Part shown: in pieces, positions 8,535-18,288 of the stretch | How the letters are laid out: each line of letters opens with the position of its first letter | Numbering within the stretch: position 1 is the first letter of the stretch | Origin: Croceicoccus hydrothermalis | GTDB lineage: Bacteria; Pseudomonadota; Alphaproteobacteria; Sphingomonadales; Sphingomonadaceae | Length of the DNA stretch: 64,000 nt | Direction of reading: 5' to 3' | NCBI RefSeq assembly: GCF_022378335.1 | Contig: NZ_JAIQCI010000007.1 | Coordinates: forward strand, 1-64,000 | Translations under genes and position numbers: made by a program | The notes under the pieces: model-generated | Database searches by the model: none | Told to the model about the DNA's origin: nothing | What the model saw: the letters and a program-made list of their open reading frames with translations, nothing else

Positions 8535-9824
8535 CTACCGCATGGAGGGCTGAGCCTTCATTGCACGGCGCATTGGGAAAAAGCGCATGTAGGTAAGGCA
8601 GCGCCAGAACCATTCGAGCGGACCGAACTGGTAGCAGGCCAGCCAGGCCCGCGACGAGGCCAGCATGATCGCCCAGGTCGCAAACGTCACTCCATACAGG
8701 CCGGGCCGGGTCAGTTCGCCGAACAGGCCACGAGCCCATCCGTGGAACATGAACAGCATGAGGATCGAGGTGCCGAGATAGTTCGAGAAAGCCATTCTTC
8801 CCGCCGCCGAGATTCGCGAGCCGAGCCAGCCCGTCGCGTGCGGCGCCCATGACGCCAGCAACGCGACAAGGCCGAGTGTCATCGGCAGGCGGGGGAATGC
8901 CGAAAGGCCTTCGAACGACCAGATTGCCGCGGTGTAGCTCAATCCTTCGGCCAGATTCCAAAGTCCGATCGCCAGCGTTCCGGCAAAACCGCCGAGCAAA
9001 CCAATCCATCCCCACCGTACCTGTCGACGCGCATCGAGCCGCCCGTCGAACAGGCCGAGGCGATAGAGCGCCATACCGATCAGCATCAGCGGAATGATCT
9101 CCCGTGCGCCTGGGAACCATGACAGAAGCGGCTGCATGGAGTGCTCGATGATATTATGGGAAACCCACGCGCCATAGTCCCCCGCCCGGATCAGCACAGC
9201 CTCGATCCGGTCGTCGGCGATCCTGGCCTCGCCCATCCGCCCCGCCATGCTTGCCATTCCATCGGACGAAGAGACGGTTTGGGCGGTTTGCGCCGCATAA
9301 ACCATACCATGAAATACAGAATCCTTCAGCGCGCCCAACAGGTACACCAGAACGGCAACCCATAGCTGTGTCCGCGGTCGCCAATTCACGAACGGCAAGG
9401 CGACGAGTCCGCAGGTCGCGTAAAGCGTCAGGATGTCCGTCTTTGAAATGAACAGGAAATGCGCGTAGCCGAACAGCAACAATCAACCGAGGCGACGCGC
9501 CCGCAGCCAACGACCCGTGCCATTCACCCGCCCTCGGTCGATGAACAGGATCATACCGGCACCGAAAAGCAAGGCGAAGAGGCCGCGCATCTTGCCGTTG
9601 ATCAGCGTGAATTGCACCACCCAGAGCCAATCGGACACAGAGCCATGTTCGGTCAGGAAACCGCCGGGCCAGATATAGGCGACCGATGGTTGCCCGAAGG
9701 CGACGATATTGGCGAGCAGAATGCCCATGACCGCAATCCCGCGAATGAAATCGAGGCTCGCCAGCCGCTGTTGCCCGGTCGCCATCATTGGCTCGACGCC
9801 GCGTTCTATCCGGTCCTCGATCAT
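8535..9824 (-). pseudogene. DUF418/YeiB-type membrane protein, interrupted by in-frame TGA
   Basis: A multi-pass membrane protein of the DUF418 family: RLASLDFIRGIAVMGILLAN at the start, many hydrophobic helices, and a C-terminal GPLEWFWRCLTY motif. The start at 9824 has AGGAGG upstream. At codon 114 (9483-9485) a TGA interrupts the single open frame; the context RRLG-stop-LLLFGYAHF corresponds to the family's tryptophan position, so one TGG-to-TGA change explains it. Everything after the stop is intact and in frame, about 429 codons in total. It was the third gene of the padR operon. A truncated 113-residue product or restart is possible but unlikely to be functional. Confidence 0.8.
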
Positions 9825-9879
9825 CGCGACGTCCTCCTGTCGGATTGTCGGTGGCTCCTTCGCGGACCACCGGATGGGT

Positions 9880-10537
9880 TCAATATATGTCGGCCGATGC
9901 CCCCGCGATTTCGCCGCTTTCGTGCCAGCGTCGCAACATGCCCAGCGAAACCATTTCGACGGCAAGGGCGAGCAAGGGCAGAACCACGCAGGTGAAATCT
10001 GCGACGATAGTTGCGGAAAACAGCGCAAGCGTCGTCGTCGTGGCCGCGTTCAGGCGCAGGACAGCGGCGGCCCTTTCCCATTCGGCTTCCAGCGCGAACC
10101 AGGCGATCGCCAAGAGGCCCATCACCCGAAGCGACAACAGGGTCGCCAGATGCGGGACGGCGGTGGCGTTGGCGAGGTGAATGATCGTCGGCGCGCCTGT
10201 CGGTATCCGTGCGAAACGCGCGATGCTATCGGCATAAGGCGGCTCGACCCAGGGATATCCGGCCCACAGGCCCGCCAGCAGCATGGCCGCAGCAGGCAGA
10301 AGCGGGCAGAAGCAAGCCGAGCGAGAATGTATAACGCGACAGCGCAAGTCTGCCTTCGTGGTGCCTTGGCAACTCTTTTGCCGCTGTCACCAGGCAACCG
10401 AGCGCGAAGGGCAGGTCATCGCCGGTCTCCGCCCTGATGTCGAACTTGGCACGCATTGCCGCCGCCCATTCGCGCCGATGCGAACCCAGTCCGGCCATGG
10501 CCAGTTTCATGGCGGCCCGGGCGATCCGGCCGCTCAT
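9880..10537 (-). pseudogene. PadR-associated membrane protein, frameshifted
   Basis: The start overlaps the padR stop by four bases. The N-terminal reading (MSGRIARAAMKLAMAGLG, then REWAAAMRAKFD and a first membrane helix ending SLGLLLPA) continues in another frame as AAMLLAGLWAGYPW and then further helices to 9880. The frames are separated by a near-perfect 10-base tandem duplication at 10291-10310. Removing one copy restores one continuous membrane protein of about 215 residues. The family looks like the membrane proteins often found behind PadR regulators in sphingomonads, of unknown role. The following gene in the operon is also broken. Confidence 0.75.
10291..10310. repeat. 10-base tandem duplication causing a frameshift
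   Basis: AGCAGGCAGA (10291-10300) and AGCGGGCAGA (10301-10310) are adjacent and differ by one base. Deleting ten bases restores the reading frame of the membrane protein gene at this point, so the duplication is the lesion. Confidence 0.75.
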
Positions 10538-10836
10538 GTCTTGGCGCTCTCGAGTGCGGATGAGCCGGGACCGGCTCTGACTTCCCGTGCGAGCGCCAAA
10601 CCGCTTGCCGTCAAACGATACGCGTGACGCGGGGGGCGTCTGGGTGCACTGGGTTCACACCATTGCGAAGAAACCAGCCCCCGGTCGCTCATCCGCATCA
10701 AAAGGGGGTAGAGCGAGCACGACTTCAACCCGGTTCGTTTCATGAGATCATATCCGTGAATACGTTTTGGAGCCTGGTCGTAAAGAACGCCAAGCACCAA
10801 AAGCATTTGCGGGGACGGGCGCCGGAATCGAACCAT
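10534..10836 (-). CDS. PadR-family transcriptional regulator
   Basis: A 100-residue winged-helix protein of the PadR type: MLLVLGVLYDQ, then HGYDLMKRTGLKSCSLYPLLMRMSDRG (HTH and wing region), then a short tail. PadR regulators usually repress neighbouring membrane or efflux functions. I chose the ATG at 10836 because it begins the conserved domain directly. Its stop overlaps the start of the next gene (ATGA), giving the operon padR - membrane protein - DUF418, both partners of which are broken. The AT-rich stretch just upstream (about 10838-10860) probably contains its promoter. The padR gene itself looks intact. Confidence 0.83.
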   Translation of the reverse strand: MVRFRRPSPQMLLVLGVLYDQAPKRIHGYDLMKRTGLKSCSLYPLLMRMSDRGLVSSQWCEPSAPRRPPRHAYRLTASGLALAREVRAGPGSSALESAKT

Positions 10837-11396
10837 ATGGCTAACCGTATATATGTAGAGTTTTCGGTGAAAGCCTGTTCCGCTCAGAATGCTCGAACCC
10901 TGTCGAGAATGCACGCCAATGGGAGTTATCGCACGAGTGCGTTCGTGGTGATGACACTATGGCTAGCTCTTAAACGAAGAGAACTCGCCTCGTTGCGCCC
11001 ATCATCCGGGGCGGGCGGGGATTTTTGAACGAAATGCACTGATCGCAGGATGTAAATTCTGACGTCGGTCGTCCGCTTTCAATCGTGTCGTTACAGGAAC
11101 GGATTGTCTCCTCATATCCCTTTTTTTGCTGCCAGTCCCGTCGCCTGAATGGCGGTTTCCCTATTGCATCGTATCGTTGCGAGGCAGCTTCCGGAAGGAT
11201 GACTTGTTTGCAAAAATTCAGGAACGCCGGGTAGGGGGTATGTGCCAGACGTTCAGGACGAAAGCACCGAAGAGGCACAGATTGCCGAATGTCGCCACAA
11301 CGCACGGTCTCTTTTCCCGCAAACCCGCGATGTTCGACCTGGGATGCGAGCCAAAGCACGGCAGTCTTCGGCAGTCACGCGGAATGCGGTTGGCAG
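10837..11396. other. Gene-free stretch
   Basis: About 560 bases between the padR promoter and the end of the convergent minus-strand gene at 11397. The left end must hold the padR promoter. I see no recognisable coding region, RNA gene or terminator in the rest. Confidence 0.5.
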
Positions 11397-12029
11397 CTAA
11401 AGATGATTTTCCAGCATTTTCCAAAGTTGACGCCGATGATGACGGCGACTGATCTGCTCGGTTGCGAGCCCTATCGGCTGAACTTTTGCCACTTCGTCAG
11501 AGCGCACCTGGATCCTGAAGCGGCGGACCGCTCCAACCGGCAGATCCTCCCACCCGTGGAAGGCGGCAACAGTAAGCTCGATCCGGTCAACCTCGGTAGC
11601 CTGAATCTCGGTTTCATCGTTCGCCTCGAGCATGCGCCGGATGATGTCGTCGAAATGGCCGATGTTCATGTATTCGCCGGTGTTGAGGCTCCCTTGCGCC
11701 ATGCTCGACCGGGGATCTTTGCCAAGGTCTTCCGGCAGTTCCTGAAGGTCTGTCAACGGTAATTCGATTTCGCGCCCTGCAATGTGCAACTTTCCGATCA
11801 GGCTTGTCACATAGATCGGCAGGGTGCTCATATTCGTGATGAGACACCGGCTCCGCATACCTCGTCCGGCGGCACGCGTGATCAGGATGGACGATCGCCT
11901 CGTAGCGCGAAACTGGAACAGGATGAGCTGCAGATAGGCCGCCCACACGATCAGCATGAGCAGGCTCAGCAAAACGCCGATGACCGCACTGTTATCGGAA
12001 AGCCACCGCCAGAGATTCAATTCGAACAT
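11397..12029 (-). CDS. Hypothetical protein with one N-terminal membrane helix
   Basis: I do not recognise this 210-residue protein. A single hydrophobic segment (about residues 11-38, SAVIGVLLSLLMLIVWAAYL) is followed by a soluble domain with mixed beta/alpha character (RCLITNMSTLPIYVTSLIG, REIELPLTDLQELPEDLG, ELTVAAFHGWEDLPVGA), probably cytoplasmic. I chose the ATG at 12029 because sequence further upstream in the same frame belongs to an IS3-type transposase fragment; no strong Shine-Dalgarno is visible there. The frame is open from the IS remnant into this gene, so a fused product starting near 12293 is also possible. No partner genes suggest a role. Confidence 0.55.
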   Translation of the reverse strand: MFELNLWRWLSDNSAVIGVLLSLLMLIVWAAYLQLILFQFRATRRSSILITRAAGRGMRSRCLITNMSTLPIYVTSLIGKLHIAGREIELPLTDLQELPEDLGKDPRSSMAQGSLNTGEYMNIGHFDDIIRRMLEANDETEIQATEVDRIELTVAAFHGWEDLPVGAVRRFRIQVRSDEVAKVQPIGLATEQISRRHHRRQLWKMLENHL

Positions 12030-12122
12030 GCTGAACAATCCCGGTTGCGAGTTGTCGTTCCCAGACAATTCTTTGACTTGTCGAATTGCCTGATGTTGCG
12101 ATCCTTTTGGGAAAGTCGTACC

Positions 12123-12330
12123 TCTCCGCCACAGACGAAGTCGTTCATTCACCCGCGCTAGATTTGTATCGGGGCTGGCAGGCAAATCATCCTGTCGATG
12201 CAAACTCGCCCAGCGCGTCAATGTCGACAAACCGATGCCCAGATCGGCTGCCACGCGTTTGCGCGGTAAACCACTGGTCAATGCAATCCGCACCGCCTCA
12301 CGCTAAAATTCTTTTGAATGTTTGATTATC
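12123..12330 (-). mobile_element. IS3-family OrfA fragment (remnant)
   Basis: A short reading carries the N-terminal helix-turn-helix of an IS3-type OrfA: RIALTSGLPRKRVAADLGIG, STLTRW, then a LARVNERLR segment like the start of the leucine-zipper region. It breaks off after about 57 residues, and no OrfB or intact ends are visible. Upstream bases (about 12300-12330) still resemble the OrfA start but are damaged. The frame runs on into the adjacent membrane-protein gene. Confidence 0.7.
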
Positions 12331-12719
12331 TCTTCGGTCTCCTTGAATGAGCAATATGTTCTCTAATGACCGGCGCAAAACCGTTACAAGTTCAGAGCGT
12401 GGGCCATGACCAATTTGCCAGTGTTTGGCAGCGGGCACTGGGCAGGCGTGTTCTGCGTCACTTTAGACGTACCGCGTGATTGGACACGTGCCGACATCGG
12501 GTTCGTTCGCGCTCCTCTGGCCCATCCGGTACAGATCGGTGTTTCCCGGCTGCGCCCCTAAGAAAAGCCGGGCAAATGGGGCGGGAATGGGGCCATTGCA
12601 TCGAAACTATGTCGCGGTTCTGCAATCATCGCGCTTCCGCCCCTACGCAATAGGATCTCGGGCCTGCTTTTGAAAATAATTGGCTTATCGTGTCGTGAAT
12701 AAGGATGATGCGCCGCGCT
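12331..12719. other. Intergenic stretch between two IS remnants
   Basis: About 390 bases between the IS3 and IS5 scars. Nothing recognisable is coded here. It probably contains further eroded mobile-element sequence, which I cannot identify by eye. Confidence 0.4.
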
Positions 12720-13010
12720 GGTGATCCGGGCGGGACGGGATTACACCGCCGACGATCAAGCCGGGAAGGGCGCCCTTTGCAAAACTGAGCGCAGTTTGCA
12801 GCCAGATGGGCTTTTGGCAGATCCGTCATATCCTGCCGACCATTTCGCCGAGCTCGATCCACAAGGTTTCCGGACATTTCGACTATCGCTGCCATCAGGA
12901 GCGCAACCGCATTGAACGCACGTTCGACAGGCCGAAGCCCTCCCATCGCATCGCAAATTGCCATTGCGAGAGCGCCTTCCTTCGCCAGCGTGGCTCGCAA
13001 GCATCCACCT
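12720..13010 (+). mobile_element. Decayed IS5-family transposase fragment
   Basis: Pieces of a DDE transposase C-terminal half are readable in different frames: LLADPSYPADHFAEL (12811-12855, compare family LLADRGYDAD), ERNRIERTFDR (12899-12931, the family's RNRIERMF motif), HRIA, and IARAPSFASVA (12964-12995). At least two frameshifts separate them, and the N-terminal half is missing. Matches are from memory of the family, not from a search. Confidence 0.6.
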
Positions 13011-13236
13011 TTGGCTGACGTTTTTCGTGCGCCACGCCGAAGCTCTGTCTTAACGAGCGACCGCTCCCGATGCGCAACGCGAACGAAGAGGCGGCTTGCA
13101 AACCCAAGACGACTCAAGCAGCAGTTTGTATGATAACATGACCCGACGCTACCCATGACCACACGACAGGCCTGGCGTTAATGGAGTTCGACGTGTTGCT
13201 TATCGACATGATGGGCGCCTGTGCTAGGACGTTGAA

Positions 13237-13947
13237 ATGACGAAAACAGTGTCGAGAGCGGATGCTCTGTTTCAAAAGCTTGAGCGGGAGATCCGATCGG
13301 GCAGGATGCCGGCCGGCAGTCGGCTGCCAACGCAGAAGGCCATTGCTCAGGACGAGGATGTCAGTCGGACCGTCGTGCGCGAAGCGGTCGCGCGTCTCGA
13401 GGCGCAGGGGCTTGTCGTGGCGCGTCAGGGCTCCGGCGTCTTCGTGACCGAAGAGGGCCGGTACCAGGCGTTCCAGATCACGCGGCAGGACATGAGCGAG
13501 CTGGCCGAGGTCATTCGATTGCTCGAGGTTCGGCTGGCGGTGGAGTCCGAAATGGCTGCTTTTGCCGCTTCCCGCCGTACTCTGGACGACATTGCGGCCA
13601 TGCGCGGCGCCTTGCGCGACATGATTGCACTCGCCCATGATCCCGTCGCATCGGCAAAGGCGGACACGCGTTTGCACATGGCGATTGCGCGTGCGACTCA
13701 TAACGACACATTTGTCAGACTGATCGAGTTTCTGGGCGTAAGGTTGGTGCCGCCCCGCAATCTCTACCTCGGCGATCGGTCGCCAGACGAGCATGAAGCC
13801 TATGTCGAAAGGGTGCATAGCGAGCATGAGGCGATCGTCGACGCAATCGTACGCATGAATCCAGAAGCCGCCCGCGATGCGGCCCGGCGACACATGAAGG
13901 AAAGCCTCAGCCGCCATACCGAATTGAGCGAGCGATCGGACGATTGA
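13237..13947 (+). CDS. GntR-family regulator with FCD domain
   Basis: FadR/UxuR-type repressor of 236 residues. The winged HTH lies at about residues 8-75 (SRLPTQKAIAQDEDVSRTVVREAVARLEAQG, then a wing with GSGVFV). The all-helical FCD ligand domain follows from about 88, with the usual metal-site histidines (RLHMAIARATHN, HSEHEAI, ARRHM). Such regulators commonly respond to sugar acids. It lies immediately upstream of the polysaccharide-utilisation genes in the same direction, and a TNGTNNNACNA dyad stands between it and the TBDR. It is therefore the likely local repressor of the locus, relieved by a uronate-derived metabolite. This role is inferred. Confidence 0.9.
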   Translation: MTKTVSRADALFQKLEREIRSGRMPAGSRLPTQKAIAQDEDVSRTVVREAVARLEAQGLVVARQGSGVFVTEEGRYQAFQITRQDMSELAEVIRLLEVRLAVESEMAAFAASRRTLDDIAAMRGALRDMIALAHDPVASAKADTRLHMAIARATHNDTFVRLIEFLGVRLVPPRNLYLGDRSPDEHEAYVERVHSEHEAIVDAIVRMNPEAARDAARRHMKESLSRHTELSERSDD

Positions 13948-13949
13948 TA

Positions 13950-13960
13950 TTGTCTGACAA
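13950..13960. promoter_or_regulatory. Candidate GntR/FCD operator
   Basis: TTGTCTGACAA is a perfect 5-1-5 palindrome starting three bases after the GntR stop and 80 bases before the TBDR ATG. It fits the TNGTNNNACNA pattern reported for FadR-subfamily GntR regulators such as LldR. AT-rich promoter-like sequence follows. Confidence 0.55.
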
Positions 13961-14039
13961 ATTAAGCTTGACGACTTTTTAAAGTTATACGACAACCTGA
14001 CCAACAACGCCGAAAAATCCGGCGAGAATGGGAGGGGTT

Positions 14040-17000
14040 ATGGTCAAGAAATTTGCGATGTTTGGTGCTGTCTCGCTGACCGCTGTCGCGGCGATGTCGG
14101 GGGCGTCCCCGGCCATGGCGCAATCCGCCGATCAGCAAGAGGTCGACGCCGCACCGACCCGGGATGACGAAGCATTCGATCCCGCAGACAGCGCGATCGT
14201 CGTCACCGGATTTCGCAACTCGCTGGCGCAGGCCGTTGAATTGAAACGCGATGCGGTCGCGTTTCGCGATTCCATCGTCGCCGAAGATATTGGCAAGTTT
14301 CCCGAAGCGAACATCGCGGATTCCCTCCAGCGTATTCCGGGCGTGATCCTGTCCCGCGACGGCAGCGCGGGAACGAACGAAGGTCAGCGCGTCGAAATTC
14401 GCGGTCTTGGCCCGGACTTCGTCGTGACGACGTTGAACGGGGCGCCGGTTCGTACGACATCTGCGGGCAGCGTGGGTACGTCCAGCCGGGCGTTCAACTA
14501 CGATGTGTTCCCGTCCGATCTTTTCGGCAGGGTCGACGTCTACAAGACGCCGCTTGCCCATCTTGAGGAAGGCGGCATCGGCGGCAATGTCGATCTTCAG
14601 ACCCCGCGCCCCTTCGACAGCAACGACCGGTTGATCCGCTATAGCGCGCAGTACAATTACAATACGCAGTCGAAGGAATGGCGTCCGCGCGGTTCGCTCC
14701 TGCTCAGCGATACTTGGGGCAATTTCGGTGCGTTGCTGGGCGTGGCCTATGCGCAGACCGTGAACGAGCGTTCGGGGTTTCAGTCGACCGGTGGCTGGAA
14801 CTCCAGCGTGCTGGGCCGCCGGCCGTATTATTCGACCGCCGCCGACCCGGTGCCGCCCAACACCAGCGGCCCGTTTCAGTTCGAGCTCGACCTCGACAAT
14901 CCATTGGCGAATTTCGGAAGCCTGACCCGCGAACAGGTCGCGAATGCCCAATTGCCCCGGTTCTACCGGGTCTACAGCTCGGCAACCTAACGGGAACGGC
15001 TGGGCTTCGTCGGTTCGCTTCAATATCAGGGCGACCGGCTCGAAGTCAGCGTGGACGGCATTCATTCGCGCCTGACAGACCAGATGGACGAGTTCACCTT
15101 CGGCGTGCCGGTCCGCAGCACGCGAACAGCGCCGGGCACGACCGACATTCCGGGCCGTGGGACCAATTCGGGTATCATTCCCCTCGATGTGCGGATCGAC
15201 GAATACAACAACCTGTACGGCACGTTCGGCAATACCAGCATCATCACCGAAAGCTTTTTCCGCGATTTCGAAACCGAGTACAAATATGCGATCGCCCGCG
15301 CCGTTTACGATGTCAGCGACGCGCTGAAGCTATCGGCACAGGCGTCCATCAGCGATAGCGACGCATGGCAATCGGGCAATCGGATCGTCTCGAACATCTA
15401 CGGCATTGAAACGACATACGACCCCACGGTCGATATCGTCTATCCCACCATAAGCTCGCCGACGAGTTTTACCGATCCCACTCTCTTTCGCGATCCCTCG
15501 CTCGGTTTCTTCCTTCAGCAGGAACGCGATCGGGTCGAAAGCTACCGGGCGGTCCTGGACTATAATCTTGTCGATACGACGCAAAGCAGCTTTGCCATCA
15601 AGCTGGGCGGAAGCTGGGTGTCCAGCGTGAAGAACCGCATAGCGCAGGACGGTTCTTCGATCGCGCGCGGGATCACCTTGCCCAATGGCGGAACCGCGGG
15701 CGCCAATCCGGCCAATGTGTTCGCCTATATGGATCCGTTCGTGCAGTTTGGCGAACTCGCCAACGGGGGGAATGCCGGCTATCCGTCGAACTTCGCGACC
15801 TTTTCGCGCTCGTTCGTGATGGACCCGCTCCAGGCGAACGAATCCAACCGCGCCGCCGAACGGCAGCTGAACGCGACTTACGAAGCCGAGGAACTGGTGA
15901 AATCCCTGTTCCTGGAAACCAATTTCATGGTGCTGCTTGGGGACCGGGAACTGCGCGGCAATGCCGGTATCCGCTATTCCGATACGAAGACGATCATCGA
16001 CAATTTCACCAATGTCGGCGGAACGTTCACCCCCAACCATACCGAAGGCGGGTACGAAAACTTCCTCCCATCACTCAGCCTCGCGTTCGATCTTACGCCG
16101 GACCTTCTCTTTCGCGGCGCGGTTGGCAAGACGGTGACGCGCGGCGCGCTGAACGATATTGCGGGCAGTATCGTGGTGCCGAACATCTTCGGAAACTCGG
16201 TGACCGTCGGCAATCCCGACCTCCGCCCCCAGATCGCAACCAGCTACGATGCCGCGCTCGAATGGTATTTCGCGCCGGGCGCGCTCGTCAGTGTCGGCGT
16301 GTTTAAAAAGGATATCGTCGACCGCCCGACGGCCATCACATCGGAAATCCCCTTTGCGCAGGCCGGTCTGGATGCAAGTTACTTCAGCTGCGCAGCGTTC
16401 GGTGGTTCGACCAATACCTGCACCCTCGAACAGATCAACGCATTGACCAATGGCAATCCGACCATTCGCCGCACGATCGTCGTGAACTCGGCCAAGCTGT
16501 CGCTGACCGGCCTGGAACTCGCCTATCAGCAGAACTTCACGTTTCTGCCCGCACCGTTCGACGGTTTCGGCATCACCAGCAGCTTTACCCTGATCGATCA
16601 AAATCAGGAAGGGAACGACAATTACAATTTCGTGCTGACGAACGGGGATGTCATCGCGCTGCAGTCGGTGCCTGAATACACGTACAGCATCACCGGCTTT
16701 TACGAAAAGGGGCCGTTCGCCCTGCGCGGGTCCTATAACTACCGGGCGAAGACCGGGGGCGCGCAGATCAACACCGGGAACGACGAAATCAACTTCTTCG
16801 CGCCGCAGGGTTACCTCGATGCAACGGTGTCCTATGCGCTGAACGATTTCGTTGAGTTTCGTGTCGACGCGCGTAACATCACGAACGAGAACGTGTTCAA
16901 TTTTTTCGAGAATCCGCAAGATCCGAACAATCGCACGCATCGCGATAACTCGTTCTATAATGGAACCACGATCGCGGTCGGCATTCGCGGCAGGTTCTGA
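14040..17000 (+). pseudogene. TonB-dependent receptor (TIGR01782-like) with in-frame TAA
   Basis: A receptor of 986 codons: signal peptide (residues 1-28, ending SPAMA), the hallmark plug motif RDSIVAEDIGKFPEANIADS with LQRIPGV, then a barrel ending in an aromatic residue (RGRF). The ATG at 14040 has GGGAGGG upstream. A TAA at 14988-14990 (codon 317) interrupts one continuous frame; the downstream reading resumes at once as RERLGFVGSLQYQ, a conserved family segment. A single base change (from CAA, GAA or AAA) explains it. As written, the gene gives only plug plus early barrel. The rest of the locus is downstream, so this break would remove its outer-membrane import. Confidence 0.85.
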
Positions 17001-17005
17001 TCCTG

Positions 17006-17041
17006 AGCGGCGTTCGGTTCCGGCCGAACGCCGCTTTCTTT
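17006..17041 (+). terminator. Rho-independent terminator after TBDR of the polysaccharide locus
   Basis: A perfect 12-base stem, AGCGGCGTTCGG (17006-17017) with CCGAACGCCGCT (17024-17035), a six-base loop and a TTTCTTT tail. It separates receptor transcription from the enzyme genes. Confidence 0.93.
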
Positions 17042-17125
17042 AACCCCTCAGGGAGTTGGCACACACCGGCATCGAGATCCGAAAAGGTCGCTGGTTCGGC
17101 TCCCCGCAATGATTGAGAGAAACCG

Positions 17126-18271
17126 ATGAGATTTGGCATTTTGGCCCCGGTCGCCCTTTACGCGATGAACGTCGCCGCACCCGCCATGGCGGAGCAGTCG
17201 GATCAGGCGATCGAAACCGCGACGAAGCTTGCCGAATGGCAGCTTGCCCGCATGAACGACCCCGATGTCGTGAGCCGCGTGACCTTCGAAACCGCCAATC
17301 CGCGCGCGTGGGAACAGGCGGCGTTCTGGATCGGCATGACGCGGCTCGCCGACGCGGGCGCGCCTCCGCGCATCCGGCAGGCGATCATGAAGATGGGCCG
17401 CGCGAACGAATGGGAGCCGGGTGAACGGCCGTATCACGCCGACGACCATGCGATCACGCAGGCCTATCTCTGGGCCGCGGAACATGGGGCGGGCGCAGCC
17501 GCACGGGAGCCCACGCAAAAGGCCTTCGACAGCATCATCGACGAACCCGCCGTGACGACGCTTGCCTTCTATGCGCCCCCACGCGAAATCGGGGGGGACA
17601 TCGAATGTCTGAAACGCTGGTGCTGGAGCGATGCGCTCTTCATGGCGCCGGCTGCGCTTGTCGAGTTGAGCGCGCAGACGGGTAACCCGAAATATCGCGA
17701 ATTCGCGATGAAGGAATATTGGGCCACCACCGATTTCCTGTTCGATCCGGCGGAGCATCTTTACTACCGCGACAGCCGTTTTTTCGAACGGCGCGACGAA
17801 CAGCAGCGCAAGCTGTTCTGGTCGCGCGGCAATGGCTGGGTGTTTGCGGGCATTCCCCATATCGTGCCCAATCTGCCCGAGGGCAGTGCCGACCGCGAAC
17901 GCATGGTCGCCCTGTTTCAGGAGATGGCCGCGAAGCTGAAGACGATACAGAAGCCGGATGGCTATTGGGCACCCTCGCTCCTCGCGCCCGAAGGCTCTCC
18001 GCCCGAAACCAGCGGAACCGGTTTCTTCACCTATGGCATCGCATGGGGCATCAACAATGGTCTGCTCCCCCGTGAACAGTACGAAGAGGTCGCGCGTCGC
18101 GGTTGGATGGCGCTGACCCGCGCGATTCAGCCCGACGGGCGGCTCGGCTACGTACAGCAGGTCAGCGACCGGCCGGAACTGGTCGCGGCGCAGGACACGC
18201 AATATTACGGCGTGGGCGCCTTCCTGCTCGCCGCGAGCGAGATGGCCGAACTCGACCGGACGGCCCGGTGA
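17126..18271 (+). CDS. GH105 unsaturated uronyl hydrolase
   Basis: Glycoside hydrolase of 381 residues of the GH88/GH105 type. These enzymes hydrate the 4,5-unsaturated uronic acid left at the non-reducing end by polysaccharide lyases, releasing it. A signal peptide covers residues 1-22 (APAMA), so it is probably periplasmic. Family landmarks: [10 protein letters not shown] near 101-110, the catalytic aspartate in [10 protein letters not shown] (Asp169), [12 protein letters not shown] and [17 protein letters not shown]. It starts the enzyme operon; kduI follows after 17 bases. The released sugar opens to 5-keto-4-deoxyuronate, the substrate of the next gene. Rhamnogalacturonan, ulvan or another uronan could be the source. 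Confidence 0.9.
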   Translation: MRFGILAPVALYAMNVAAPAMAEQSDQAIETATKLAEWQLARMNDPDVVSRVTFETANPRAWEQAAFWIGMTRLADAGAPPRIRQAIMKMGRANEWEPGERPYHADDHAITQAYLWAAEHGAGAAAREPTQKAFDSIIDEPAVTTLAFYAPPREIGGDIECLKRWCWSDALFMAPAALVELSAQTGNPKYREFAMKEYWATTDFLFDPAEHLYYRDSRFFERRDEQQRKLFWSRGNGWVFAGIPHIVPNLPEGSADRERMVALFQEMAAKLKTIQKPDGYWAPSLLAPEGSPPETSGTGFFTYGIAWGINNGLLPREQYEEVARRGWMALTRAIQPDGRLGYVQQVSDRPELVAAQDTQYYGVGAFLLAASEMAELDRTAR

Positions 18272-18288
18272 CCGAGGGGAAAAAGCGC

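Noticed and set aside
9483-9485. TGA as selenocysteine or recoded tryptophan
   Set aside because: Another gene in the window is interrupted by TAA, intact genes end normally with TGA, and no SECIS-like hairpin follows the codon.
10815-10840. GGTTCGATTCC on the minus strand, resembling a tRNA T-loop
   Set aside because: It is the start of the padR coding sequence (MVRFR), and no acceptor, D or anticodon stems can be formed around it.
10970-11359. A 129-codon minus-strand reading in the padR downstream gap
   Set aside because: No recognisable domain, poor start context and atypical composition for a real protein of this genome.
12626-13162. A 178-codon minus-strand reading over the IS5 scar
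   Set aside because: The plus strand carries recognisable transposase motifs (RNRIERTF and others); the minus reading is their shadow.
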